A program made the position numbers and the translations under genes. This document shows positions 7,987 to 16,700 of a stretch of 53,942 bases of DNA, piece after piece. Positions within the stretch are counted from its first letter, which is position 1; the number at the start of each line of letters is the position of its first letter. This DNA comes from Candidatus Eiseniibacteriota bacterium (GTDB taxonomy: Bacteria > Eisenbacteria > RBG-16-71-46 > CAIMUX01): positions 1 through 53,942 of the forward strand of contig CAIMUX010000137.1 of the NCBI GenBank assembly GCA_903844735.1. The letters are read 5' to 3'. Under the pieces are notes generated by a model. The model was not told where the DNA came from. It saw nothing but the letters and a program-made list of their open reading frames with translations, and did not search any database.

Positions 7987-8226
7987 CTACGCGAGGAGCT
8001 TCAAGCGCCGGAGGTCGTCGTCGGACCATCGAGTCCCGGCAAGCATCGCGGCGAACGTCTTCGGTGGGAAGGTTGCGCCAGGACGGTGGAAGGCAACGAT
8101 GACGCGACGGCCATCCGCGTGACGATAGACGCGATGGCTTCCAGCGCTTCGGACCCACTGGAAACCGTCTGCTTGGAGCGCCTGGATGAGACGCTGTGCC
8201 GTGACGGCCCGGAGTTCGGGACTCAC
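7987..8226 (-). CDS. hicA: HicA-family mRNA interferase toxin
   Basis: 79 aa, typical HicA size. Residues 10-20 (AQRLIQALQAD) and the double-stranded RNA-binding-like core GFQWVRSAGSHRVYRH contain the catalytic histidine in the GSH motif. FHRPGATFPPKTFAAML matches the conserved P-G…L.P.T..+I pattern. The start is GTG at 8226, overlapping the stop of hicB (GTGA). HicA cleaves mRNA and HicB binds and blocks it. In this pair the antitoxin gene comes first. Confidence 0.9.
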   Translation of the reverse strand: MSPELRAVTAQRLIQALQADGFQWVRSAGSHRVYRHADGRRVIVAFHRPGATFPPKTFAAMLAGTRWSDDDLRRLKLLA

Positions 8227-8456
8227 GCCGTGACGACGCTCACGGCGGGAGCGTCGATAGCCGTGTCGGCCGGCGGGATCGTTTCCCCCACGGCGACGAG
8301 GTCCGCGACGTAGGCAGCCACAGCCTCTTGGATGTTTCGGAGGGCCTCCTCCTGGGTGTGACCCCACGTTGCGCAGCCGGGCAGGACGGGGCAGATCGCA
8401 GCCCACCGTCCGTCATCGTCCTCTTCGATCTCGACCCGAAACAGGTGGGTCTTCAT
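8223..8456 (-). CDS. hicB: HicB-family antitoxin
   Basis: 77 aa with the partial RNase H-like HicB fold: FRVEIEEDDDGRWAAICPVL, then LPGCATWGHTQEEALRNIQE and AVAAYVADLV. The GCATWG…T.EEAL.N..EA pattern is diagnostic. A strong AGGAGG lies upstream of ATG 8456. No separate DNA-binding domain is present, so this is the short HicB form. It is upstream of and overlaps hicA. The pair sits between two ARH remnants, as if inserted into or left behind by decay of that gene. Confidence 0.9.
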   Translation of the reverse strand: MKTHLFRVEIEEDDDGRWAAICPVLPGCATWGHTQEEALRNIQEAVAAYVADLVAVGETIPPADTAIDAPAVSVVTA

Positions 8457-8528
8457 GGAACACCTCCTACCCTGGAATGCTTGTCTCCACTTTATGATAC
8501 CCTGCCGGCGACCTGCAAGGAGACCTTC

Positions 8529-8687
8529 ATGCCCTTCCTCGACCGCGCCACCGCCGGCTTCCTCGGCCTCGCCCTCGGTGACGCCTTCGGTCGCCCGCTG
8601 GAGTTCGTCCGCGGCCCCGCAGTCCGTACGCTCCCCGTGGTGATTGCGCCGGGTCACTTCGACTGGACCGATGAATCGGGACGATGA
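8529..8687 (+). pseudogene. 5' fragment of an ADP-ribosylglycohydrolase gene
   Basis: The frame from ATG 8529 (AAGGAG upstream) reads MPFLDRATAGFLGLALGDAF, GRPLEFV, then VIAPGHFDWTDESGR and stop. The ARH N-terminus (R..G.LLGLALGDA.G.P.EF) and the first half of its metal-binding WTDD motif are clear. A full gene has about 300 codons, so 80% is missing. The break falls inside the TDDT motif. The translation start signals are intact, so a 52-residue peptide could still be made. Divergent from hicBA. Confidence 0.65.
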
Positions 8688-8786
8688 CGATGCCCGCAAC
8701 ATAGCCAAGACCGCCCGGATCGAAGGAAGGCCCCGAGTTCCGGCGTAGTTTCCGCGGCCTTGTTTCACAGATCAGCTCCCGAGGAT

Positions 8787-9560
8787 TCACTGCGCCCGAT
8801 AAACCAGCTCAATCCCCTCCACCGGAAACGCCGCAAGCCGCGCGACGTCCTGTGCATCAAACGCGTACTCCACGCCTCCGACACGCAAGAAAGGCCTGGG
8901 ACGGACACCCGAACCCTCGACGGGCGCATCCTCGTTCACCAAGACCGCCGTCGCCCCTTCGCCCGACTCGTTCGGAAAGATGCGGACTAAGAAACGATCA
9001 TCACCGGAGCTCAGCGTGAGAACCCGCGTCTCCCAGGCCGGTTCGGACGGAGGCCCGTCGCCGGGTGTCGCCGCGGCCAAGGCGTATTCGAGCTCGGGCG
9101 TTTCGTCGACGTCCACGGGAGGCCGGCATCTCGATCGGTGATTCCGGGGATGAAGCTCGATGACCCGGACAGGAGTCCCGACATGGGCGGCGGCCGCGAC
9201 ACCGGCGACCTCAAGGAGGAAGGCGGGAATCTCTTCCGGCGACGTGGAGGAATCCTCCTCCACAACGGCAAACGATCTGCGGAAATCCTCCTCCACAACC
9301 GCAAACAGATGGAGGACGTCCCGGCATCGAAAGCACTCTCGGGCGTGGCCGAGCAAGCGTAGCGCGTCGGAGTCGAGCTCGGGGCCCCGGCCGGGTGGCG
9401 CAGGCAGAAAAAGCCCATCCACCCCTTGTGTTTCGGTCCAACCTCTTCGGACGAGGAGTTTCGCCACCCTCTCGATCGTCGGCTCGCGAAAGCAGGCCAT
9501 GCCGGGCGGATCCCCCGACATCTGATGCTCGCGTTCGGGACCCGGTGTATTCGTGCTCAT
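8787..9560 (-). CDS. Unknown protein with anti-sigma-like zinc-finger motif
   Basis: About 257 aa, no membrane segment. Residues 25-90 (ACFREPTIERVAKLLVRRGW … LRLLGHARECFRCRDVLHLF) contain H-x3-C-x2-C. This is the zinc ligand arrangement of ZAS anti-sigma domains and related zf-HC2 domains. Immediately after it is an in-frame tandem duplication of 33 bases, giving FAVVEEDFRRS then FAVVEED again. The C-terminal half is β-rich (RFLVRIFPNESGEGATAVLV, then VGGVEYAFDAQDVARLA) and unrecognised. The start at 9560 is favoured by GGAGGA seven bases upstream; 9563 is also an ATG. Same strand as and downstream of the Lon-like gene (163-base gap), so probably part of the same module. Binding of a regulator by the zinc domain is inference. 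Confidence 0.65.
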   Translation of the reverse strand: MSTNTPGPEREHQMSGDPPGMACFREPTIERVAKLLVRRGWTETQGVDGLFLPAPPGRGPELDSDALRLLGHARECFRCRDVLHLFAVVEEDFRRSFAVVEEDSSTSPEEIPAFLLEVAGVAAAAHVGTPVRVIELHPRNHRSRCRPPVDVDETPELEYALAAATPGDGPPSEPAWETRVLTLSSGDDRFLVRIFPNESGEGATAVLVNEDAPVEGSGVRPRPFLRVGGVEYAFDAQDVARLAAFPVEGIELVYRAQ

Positions 9561-9722
9561 CATCTTTTCCTCCAGGGTGTTCCGGTGGCTCGAACGACCC
9601 GACATCCCGGCTCTCAGGTCATCCCGTCACTACTGAACCTACTTCCCTCCGGCCGACCTCTCAGAGGGAAGCTGCGCTTCCAGGTGAGAGTCCATCTCTG
9701 AAGACCGCGGTCCTCTCCACCC

Positions 9723-12026
9723 TCAATTTTCACTCCGAAGCCCTCGCAGACCACTCGCCCCGAGCACGCGAACCTCGCCGGCGAGTCGCTGTTCTTCCCG
9801 CGCAATGTCGCGCTCGATCGGTAAGCCCGGCGGCCGGCTGCGCAACTGCTGCCGGTAGGCATCGGTGAACTGAACACCCCGCAGAGTCGGATCGCCCGCT
9901 GTGTTGAATCGCAGGATGTACAGGACATCACCGTTGGACTGTCCGGTCACGCAGACCGCGACAGCCCCGGCCGCATCCGGAGTCAGACTCAGGGCGGCCA
10001 CGCGCTCACAGGTGCTGAATCGGTCCTTGGGAAAAAGCACCACCGTCCGGACGCCCCGCCCGATCTGAACCGGATCCAGGAGATACGGCAGGTCCATCCA
10101 ATCACCCGCGGAAGGCAGGAGCATGGCCGACGGATCGATCACCGCCAGAATACCGCGGTCGGACGCATTGTCGGTGCCGAGAAGCACCCAGTCGGGTACC
10201 CCGTCCCCGTCGACATCGAAATGGCGGATGGATTCGAAGTGCCCATCATTCCACAGCGCCCCGGTGGTCCGGCCGGTCGCGGCATCTACGCGCTCCGCGA
10301 GGCAGAAGGAGCCCGAAGACGACTTGCGGATCGCGAGCAGCCCAGGATTCGACGACGCGTCAGATAGAGGCGCAAAGCAGAACCAGTAGAACCTCGTCTG
10401 CTTCTCCTGATCGGACGTCAACCCCACCGATGCGCGACGCTCCCAGATGACGCGTTTCTGTCGAGAAAACATTGTCAGCAGGTCCGGAAGTTCGGTCGCC
10501 GCGTAATGAATGGCGGCGACTTCGTTCTTCCCATCCCGATCCCCGTCGAAGACCGTCTGGATGAGGCCCACGGCACCCCAGCCCAGAACCGGTGGCGTCA
10601 GGTTCCCCGGAAGGATCGGAATACGAAGACAGGAGCGTCCGTAGCGATTGTGCGCGACCAGGGCATGGTCTTCCCGCAGTACATCGACCGGCAGGTTCAC
10701 CGAGTACATCGCCTCGCGCACCGCCATCCCCCCGGCCAGGAGCACCCCCAGGAACACGAGACCGAGAGCCATCCGGCTCACCGCCGCCCGCCGGAGCAGG
10801 TTTCCCGCCATGCGCCGGACGGGCCGCGCCGAGGCCGCCACCACCATGGGATCCCGCCACACCGCGCGGACGTCCTCGCAAGGCCGCACGAGAAGCTGCC
10901 GGTTGGGGTGATGCTCATTAAGCCGTCGCACCTCGGCGAGCGCTGCCTCCTGCTGCTCCGCCGGAACGCACAGCACCCCCGCCGGAGAGAAGAAACAGGC
11001 CCGCACCTTGAGAGCCAACGTCCGCGCGTCGACCGGCCGGACCGCCGTTCCCTTCAGGTCACCGGTCGCCGCAACGTCCGGGAGGAGTCCCATCTGCACC
11101 GGCAGGGTCGAGAGCCTGGCCCAGGCAGTGGCCGCCGCGAGGAGAAACGCCAGCCGGGCCGAGCGACCGATCACCTGCGCCGCGGAACCCGCGTCCCAGT
11201 TGGCCTCGAACAAAATGTGCCGCAGCGGCGGCGCGCCCGCGATTCCCAGATCTCCACAGACACCCAGGACCTCGCGCAGGCCGCCGAGCATCTCTTCAAA
11301 CAACTTGCCGTTGGTCATCAGGTGGGGACCGGGTCCGCGCCCCTGCACCGTCAGGGCGCGGACTCGCAAGGTCAACATGCAGGCGGCTTCCAGCGACCGG
11401 TACAGGGGTGGCACTTGACCGTTCGCGCCGGACATGCAGGCCACTACCGGGACTAAGATCACCGTCTCGTCGATCGCGGCGGCAGATCCGGCGGCAGACC
11501 CAGCCGCGGCCCCAATCCGAGGCTCGTGGGCACGGTCCGTGGCCGCCTGGCCTGACGCACCGGCCTTGAACGAGGGAATGAGATGGCTCCACCGTCGCGA
11601 GCTCGGCAAGGCGGCCGCTTTCCCATCGAGGATCGTGGTCAGGTCGGCGCGATGACACTCGACGGCCGCCACCGCGTCGCGCGTGCCCCGCCGCCAGGTC
11701 TCCTCTTTCACGAACGTGGGCACCGGCCGGTCAGCGATCCAGCGCAGGAGATCGAGGAGACGATCCAGCTCCTCCGGAGAGGTGCCGTGCCACGAGACCT
11801 TCGGCACGGCGTGGACCAGCGAGAGCGAAGCGGAAACACCGTAACCGAGCCACACGCGTTCACCCAGTTCGCGCACCGCCTGCACGAAGGCGCCGCGGAG
11901 TTTGATCCCAAGGATGGGCGGCTGGCCCAGGCCCAAGAGCCGCGGCAGCTCCTCGGAGAGCTGGTGAATCTCGGTCAGCCTGGACGAAGCTGTATCTTCG
12001 GCATCCGGCGTGAACGTCCCGCTCAC
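9723..12026 (-). CDS. Membrane-anchored Lon-like (S16) protease with FG-GAP-type outer domain
   Basis: About 767 aa; residue numbers here count from the longer frame at 12077. Residues 200-410 resemble the Lon proteolytic domain. GRSARLAFLLAAATAWARL replaces GPSAGxA and keeps the catalytic serine (S306). DVAATGDL corresponds to DVAMTGE, LALKVRACFF carries the catalytic lysine (K357), and GVLCVPAEQQEAALAEV corresponds to the final strand. No AAA+ ATPase domain is attached. One membrane helix follows (MALGLVFLGVLLAGGMAV, about 436-453). Then come ~330 residues with calcium-loop motifs FDGDRDGKNEV and FDVDGDGVPDWVLLG, as in FG-GAP/VCBS propellers. The protease is thus inside and the propeller outside. 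GTG 12026 has AGGAG upstream; 12077 is an alternative that overlaps the preceding gene. No substrate is known. Confidence 0.7.
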   Translation of the reverse strand: MSGTFTPDAEDTASSRLTEIHQLSEELPRLLGLGQPPILGIKLRGAFVQAVRELGERVWLGYGVSASLSLVHAVPKVSWHGTSPEELDRLLDLLRWIADRPVPTFVKEETWRRGTRDAVAAVECHRADLTTILDGKAAALPSSRRWSHLIPSFKAGASGQAATDRAHEPRIGAAAGSAAGSAAAIDETVILVPVVACMSGANGQVPPLYRSLEAACMLTLRVRALTVQGRGPGPHLMTNGKLFEEMLGGLREVLGVCGDLGIAGAPPLRHILFEANWDAGSAAQVIGRSARLAFLLAAATAWARLSTLPVQMGLLPDVAATGDLKGTAVRPVDARTLALKVRACFFSPAGVLCVPAEQQEAALAEVRRLNEHHPNRQLLVRPCEDVRAVWRDPMVVAASARPVRRMAGNLLRRAAVSRMALGLVFLGVLLAGGMAVREAMYSVNLPVDVLREDHALVAHNRYGRSCLRIPILPGNLTPPVLGWGAVGLIQTVFDGDRDGKNEVAAIHYAATELPDLLTMFSRQKRVIWERRASVGLTSDQEKQTRFYWFCFAPLSDASSNPGLLAIRKSSSGSFCLAERVDAATGRTTGALWNDGHFESIRHFDVDGDGVPDWVLLGTDNASDRGILAVIDPSAMLLPSAGDWMDLPYLLDPVQIGRGVRTVVLFPKDRFSTCERVAALSLTPDAAGAVAVCVTGQSNGDVLYILRFNTAGDPTLRGVQFTDAYRQQLRSRPPGLPIERDIAREEQRLAGEVRVLGASGLRGLRSEN

Positions 12027-12060
12027 GCCCGTGGCTCTCCTGTGGAATCCGGACGGATCA

Positions 12061-13197
12061 TCAGGCCTCCCAGACACACCGCACCCGGCGGATCAGGTAG
12101 TCCATGCGGGTACAGTGACGTTTCTCCTCGGCATCGATCTTGGTCGACAGCAGTTTCCGCAGCAGCTCGGCCTGGGAGAGATCTGCCCAGTCGGGTCGGC
12201 CCAGGTTGTATCCGCGGCAGATCATCTCAACGCAGACCTGCAGATAGGCGGCCTGTTCGGGCTTGCTCGCGCTCGACGGCGAGGCGAGATCGGCTCCCTT
12301 GCGGTCCTTCGGCGGCGCGCTGCGGACTTGGCCCTTCGCCGCCGCGCAGACAGCTCCGCGACCGGCCGCCTTGCGCGCATCCGCCTCCAAGTACTGCGCC
12401 GCGAGTTTTGCCAGACTGCGCCGGATGCGCTCGGCCCAGAGAGCCAGCGGCACCCCGCGCCAAGTCCGCCCGGATCCCGGGTCAGCGGACTCCGAATCGT
12501 TCGGTCGCGAATCCCAACCCAACGCTTCCAGGTGGATCCGGGCGGCGATCCGCACCAGGTCCAGGAGATAGCACCAGCCTCCGTAACCGTCACGGGGTTG
12601 CAAGACCGAAGGAAGCTCCTCGAATCTGACCGCGATGGGCAGGTGGAGATGGCCGAACAATTCCTCCAGCTCCCGGGTAGGAACCGGGGGAAGGTCCAGC
12701 CGCGACGCGGCGCTCACGACCAGGTTCCCTCGCAGATCCCGCTGGAGCCGTGGATCCGTGCTCCCCTTGAGAAGGCACTTGAACAGTTTGAGGAGCCGCG
12801 CCTCCTGGGGACGCTCCCGTTTCCATTCGGCGATCAGGCCGTGCTCGCCCAGGGTCCGCAGCAGTCGACGGAAAAAGTACAACACATCGTCGTCTGTCGC
12901 GGTAGCCAGGTCCACGACCCGCGTCAGGAGGAGTTCCAACGGGACGCGCTCGCCCATCACTCCATCGCCCGTGGGCCGCAGAAGGTGGCCGACCTCCCAT
13001 GTTGCCACGTCCTGCACCACCTCCGAGAAGGGCCTCTGAAAGCCAAATCGGGAGCGAGAACGCCGCGCGCGCAGGAACGCGCCCACGTAGGCATGCGCGT
13101 AGCGTGTCAGGGTGTCTCTGTCCTTGGTCGACAGTCCGCCGGGCAGCCTGCGGAGAATGGCAATGACCTCGAGATCGTGCGGCTCCAACATGCGCAA
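12061..13197 (-). CDS. Unknown ~380-aa protein, first copy of the duplicated module
   Basis: Soluble, arginine- and leucine-rich, mainly helical; family not recognised. Conserved blocks are judged against its decayed paralogue at 18059-18617: an N-terminal EPHDLEVIAIL, then RFGFQRPFSEVVQDV, then the central FRRLLRTLGEHGLIAEWKRE, RPQEARLLKLFKCLLKGS, and PVPTRELEELF. A Cys/Tyr-rich C-terminus (QVCVEMICRGYNLG) has no counterpart there because the paralogue is truncated. Start: aligned with the paralogue's GTG start (AGGAGG eight bases before), the matching codon is TTG 13197 with GGGAGGG at the same distance; ATG 13191 and the frame opening at 13248 are alternatives. It precedes and nearly touches the Lon-like gene, so the two are probably co-transcribed. 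Confidence 0.7.
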   Translation of the reverse strand: MRMLEPHDLEVIAILRRLPGGLSTKDRDTLTRYAHAYVGAFLRARRSRSRFGFQRPFSEVVQDVATWEVGHLLRPTGDGVMGERVPLELLLTRVVDLATATDDDVLYFFRRLLRTLGEHGLIAEWKRERPQEARLLKLFKCLLKGSTDPRLQRDLRGNLVVSAASRLDLPPVPTRELEELFGHLHLPIAVRFEELPSVLQPRDGYGGWCYLLDLVRIAARIHLEALGWDSRPNDSESADPGSGRTWRGVPLALWAERIRRSLAKLAAQYLEADARKAAGRGAVCAAAKGQVRSAPPKDRKGADLASPSSASKPEQAAYLQVCVEMICRGYNLGRPDWADLSQAELLRKLLSTKIDAEEKRHCTRMDYLIRRVRCVWEA

Positions 13198-13344
13198 GGG
13201 CCAACCCTCCCACCGACGCGTCGCCCGAGGTTGAGCTCGTTCCGCCACTAACTGCGGTCAAGTCGAGAGATGATAAAGTTCTAGGATCGTCAGGGCAACT
13301 TGCTTGTTGGGGTGTTGTCTGTTGAGGTCTTGCTTCTGGGAGTC

Positions 13345-13670
13345 CGCAGTCCAGCCCATCACGAAGCACAAACACCGGGCTCGACTTGCGGTTCACTCCG
13401 ACGAGGCCGCCAAACGCAAGTGAACTATCGAAGAAGATGCTGGTCGACTGTCCGTGGCCCATGTCGATGCCGAGTTCCTCTCCGACGTTGTTCATGGTTC
13501 GGATCGGCCTTCCGTCCAGGCCCAGGCGCGATCGTAGCTGTTGCGCGGCAGCATAACCCTGCTTCCAGCGTGAAACCTCCGCCGGGTCCGACCGGGCCCT
13601 GACTTCGTTTCGGAGTCGTTTCAAAGCGGCCAGCTCACCGGCATCACTTTGAATGCGGTGACAGCACATG
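13345..13670 (-). pseudogene. Possible ImmA/IrrE-type metallopeptidase remnant
   Basis: The minus frame from ATG 13670 reads …VSRWKQGYAAAQQLRSRLGL, GRPIRTMNNVGEELGIDM, and SSLAFGGLVGVNRKSSPVFV. The pattern GY.AA..LR..LGL....I..…LGI……GG..G.…SP.. resembles the N-terminus of ImmA/IrrE peptidases. The zinc motif HExxH is absent because similarity stops near 13350. This fills most of the 480-base gap between the ~380-aa gene and the divergent 1336-aa gene. In the second copy of the module a metallophosphoesterase gene occupies the corresponding position. The assignment is tentative. Confidence 0.35.
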
Positions 13671-13689
13671 GCGCGCGGCCCGTGCCCCC

Positions 13690-13757
13690 TGCTAGACTCA
13701 TCCCGATCGGCCCCCGAAGACGGGTAGCCCATGCAGAATCGTTCTTCCCAGGCGAGC
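13690..13757 (+). promoter_or_regulatory. Promoter and leader of the 1336-aa gene, conserved in the second copy
   Basis: An extended -10 (TGC-TAGACT, -10 hexamer 13693-13698) is followed by tcatcccg-tcgg-cccg and a cgggta block, then ccaggcgagc before the start at 13758. The same order and most bases occur at 19567-19632 before the second copy, although neighbouring genes differ. No good -35 is visible at normal spacing, as is common for extended -10 promoters. Conservation outside coding DNA supports a function. Confidence 0.5.
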
Positions 13758-16700
13758 ATGCAGGACGAATACGACCCTTTCGATGACGAGACCACCACCC
13801 GTCCCAAACACGGGCGGCTGAACTCGGAGAAGAAGGCGGGGGCAAAGCGCCTCCTTCGGGCGATGCAGTGGGTAGAACAGCCGCTTCTCTTCTGGGCCGG
13901 AAGTTTTCCGCCGGACACAACCCCGAAGCCCCTTCGGTACAGACCGGTGCTGCAGGAGTTCGCCCTCCAGCTTGGTCAGAAGCCGGCCGGCCTCTACACG
14001 TTCGAGCTGACCTCCCACGAGAAGGACCCGAAGGTCGTTTTCGATACCGAAGCGTCGCACACGCCCAGACTGACGGACCTTTGCGCCATCAACGAGGATC
14101 GCGTTCTCGAGGCCAACCAGAACCTGGTGGCCGCGCGCAGGTTTCCCATTGCCCTCCCGCCCCTGCTGCCCTGTTCCCTCAAGGACTGGGAGTTCCGCAT
14201 GGAGGGGCGATTGCGCCTGCTGGGAAACCTCGTCCGCGCCGGCCAGTGCCTCGCAACGACGCGCCCCGGTTCTCCGACATCTCCGGTCGCCGATCCGTGC
14301 CGCACCCTGGCCATCGAGGAAGAGTGTCTGTGGGTGGGGCCGGATTCCCTTCGGCCGTCCCAGACCACCCCGACCCTCTCTCTTCGTCCATGGTTGGCGT
14401 CCGCGACGGACCGGTCGCAGGCGGATCCGCTACCTGGCGCCCGCGTCGCGGCCATCGGCCTGGGACGACGACACGCCGGCGCTCCCCTACCGGGCGATCT
14501 CGGCGCCTGGAGCGCATGCGGTGTGCGCCTCCCATCCTGGCCGGCGGATCTGATCGTCCGTCTGGCCCGGGTCCTGGGGGGACCACGGGGGGTTCTTCGC
14601 CTGGCCGGGGATCTCGACAGAGACGCCGAGGCCTATGCCCCGGCGTTCCTGATCGAGCTGCTGCTCGCCGATCCCACGGCGGACGCTCCTTCGCTACTCT
14701 CGGGGTTGCCCTTGTTGCTCGCCGGCCTCGGCTCCATCCGAGAGGAAATCCAGCGACGACACGATCTGCTGCTCGGATCGGTGCAGCAGGCCTTCCATCG
14801 CGCACTGATGGCATATCCGGAAGGCGACCGCATCCCACTGTCGCTTTCTGTAGTGGCTCGTCAGTTCCACCAGGACCTCGCGAGTACCATAACGGGGGTC
14901 GTGGCGAAAGGAGTCGAGATCGAGCTCGGCGTCTGCGCCTCCCCATCCAAGAGCATCGCCGGCGCAGCCCGCTGGTCGTTGGGACTGGACTTGGAATTGC
15001 CTGGTGCTGAGGTTCGCCCCGGGCCGACCGTCGGCGCCTGGTCCAGCTTCGCCAGGGAGACCCTGGAGTCGCTGGCCTCGGAGACCCGGCTTCTCCTCGA
15101 CGAGCTACCGATCGACCACTGGAAGAGCACGATGGCCGGACTGGCAGGCCGGATCTGTGCGATCACCTCTGAGCCCGAGACCTTGCTCCACCTCGGCGAG
15201 TTCCTGGAGAGCGCCCTTTCGACGGTGCCACCCGGCCCCGATGGCATGGGGGCGCTCACCACCGCCGTGAGAATTCTGGAACACGGCTTGTGGTCATGCG
15301 GGCGAAAGCCGGAACATCTGCGGTGCTTCCTGGATCTACTCGCCTCGGATGGAAGCGGGATCCTGTGGGGCATTCATATGCGGAATGCCGACTCCTGCTC
15401 CGGCGCGGCTCCGAGGCCGTCGTTTGCGAACGGCCCGCCGCAATCATCGCGTGTCCTCGGCCTGATCGAGCGGGAGGCCGATAGGCTCAAAGAGAACCTT
15501 CCTGGAAGTCAGGATCTATCGCACTGGTTCGCAGTCCGCCTAGTCGAGCAGTTGCCGGTCTGGCCTCTCGCCCGTCTCGGAGATCTGCCACGCGAGCAAG
15601 CGCATCGCCTCGTACGCCAACGATGGATCGGCCAAGTCGTGCCGTTGATGCTCACCCATCCGGCAAACCTGCCTCTGTACGCCGACTGGTTGGAGAGAAC
15701 CGATCCGGACTTTTGGACGTCTGCTCATAACCGCCTCCGCTGGTATCTGCTCTTTGTCAACCCACAGACCGCGTTCATTTCTTCGATGGTCCAGCTCGTC
15801 GAGGACCTGAAATCGACACACGGCCTTTGTTGGGCGGAGACGACCGGCTTCTTCCCTGACGTCATAGCAGAATGGACTTCCGGCTCGGCAACCCCGGCCG
15901 CGAGGACCTACTTACAGCAACGGCTCTGGATCGTGAAGGCGATTGTCGAGGCGGCCGTGCGGATACGGACTGCGACCTCCGAGGAAGAACCGCCCCGCGA
16001 GCTCGAGGGTATCCTTAGCGATCTCGACGTGATTCTCTATCTCGCCTTTCACTGGAATCGGAACGGATTCAAACGGGAAAATCACATGATCCGCGTTCTC
16101 CTGCAGGCCGCCGAAGGGGAGGTGGCCGCGTTCGGAAAGAAGCGGGACTACGGCTGGCTGCGAGATGATCCGGAGAGCCGGAGCCCACTGGTCGACCTCT
16201 CCGCCGGGGATCCCGACCGGCTGGTCTCCCTCTTTCAGCATCCACTCCTGCGCCGGCGCGGATACGAGATCCTCAACGCACTGGGCGGCCTGCTGCGTCG
16301 CTCTCCTGCAGTCTTGCGGCTGTTTCTGGCCGCATCCGGGAATGAGACCGCGACCGCAGAGATCCGCCGCCTGGCTTCAGCCTGGCCCGCGATGGAACGA
16401 ATCCTGGCCGAAGACGAGATCGACAGCATCCTTGGAACATGGCGCTGCGCGGCCGGGCTCGACGACTCTGTCGAGACCGCCGGTGACCCGGTCGAAATCC
16501 TTCGCCGCTGCGGGCTACTGATCGCGGATGCACCGGCTCTGCCCCGGACCCTTCGGGCGTTCACCGATCCCTGTATCGCCTGGCGTCATGAGCTCGAGAT
16601 TCTGGAATTGCTGGACAGCGAAAATCGCCTGCCCCCTGCCGCCCACGGGCGACTCCACAACCTGCGGGATTATCTGGCCCATCCTGACCGGTCACGAGCC

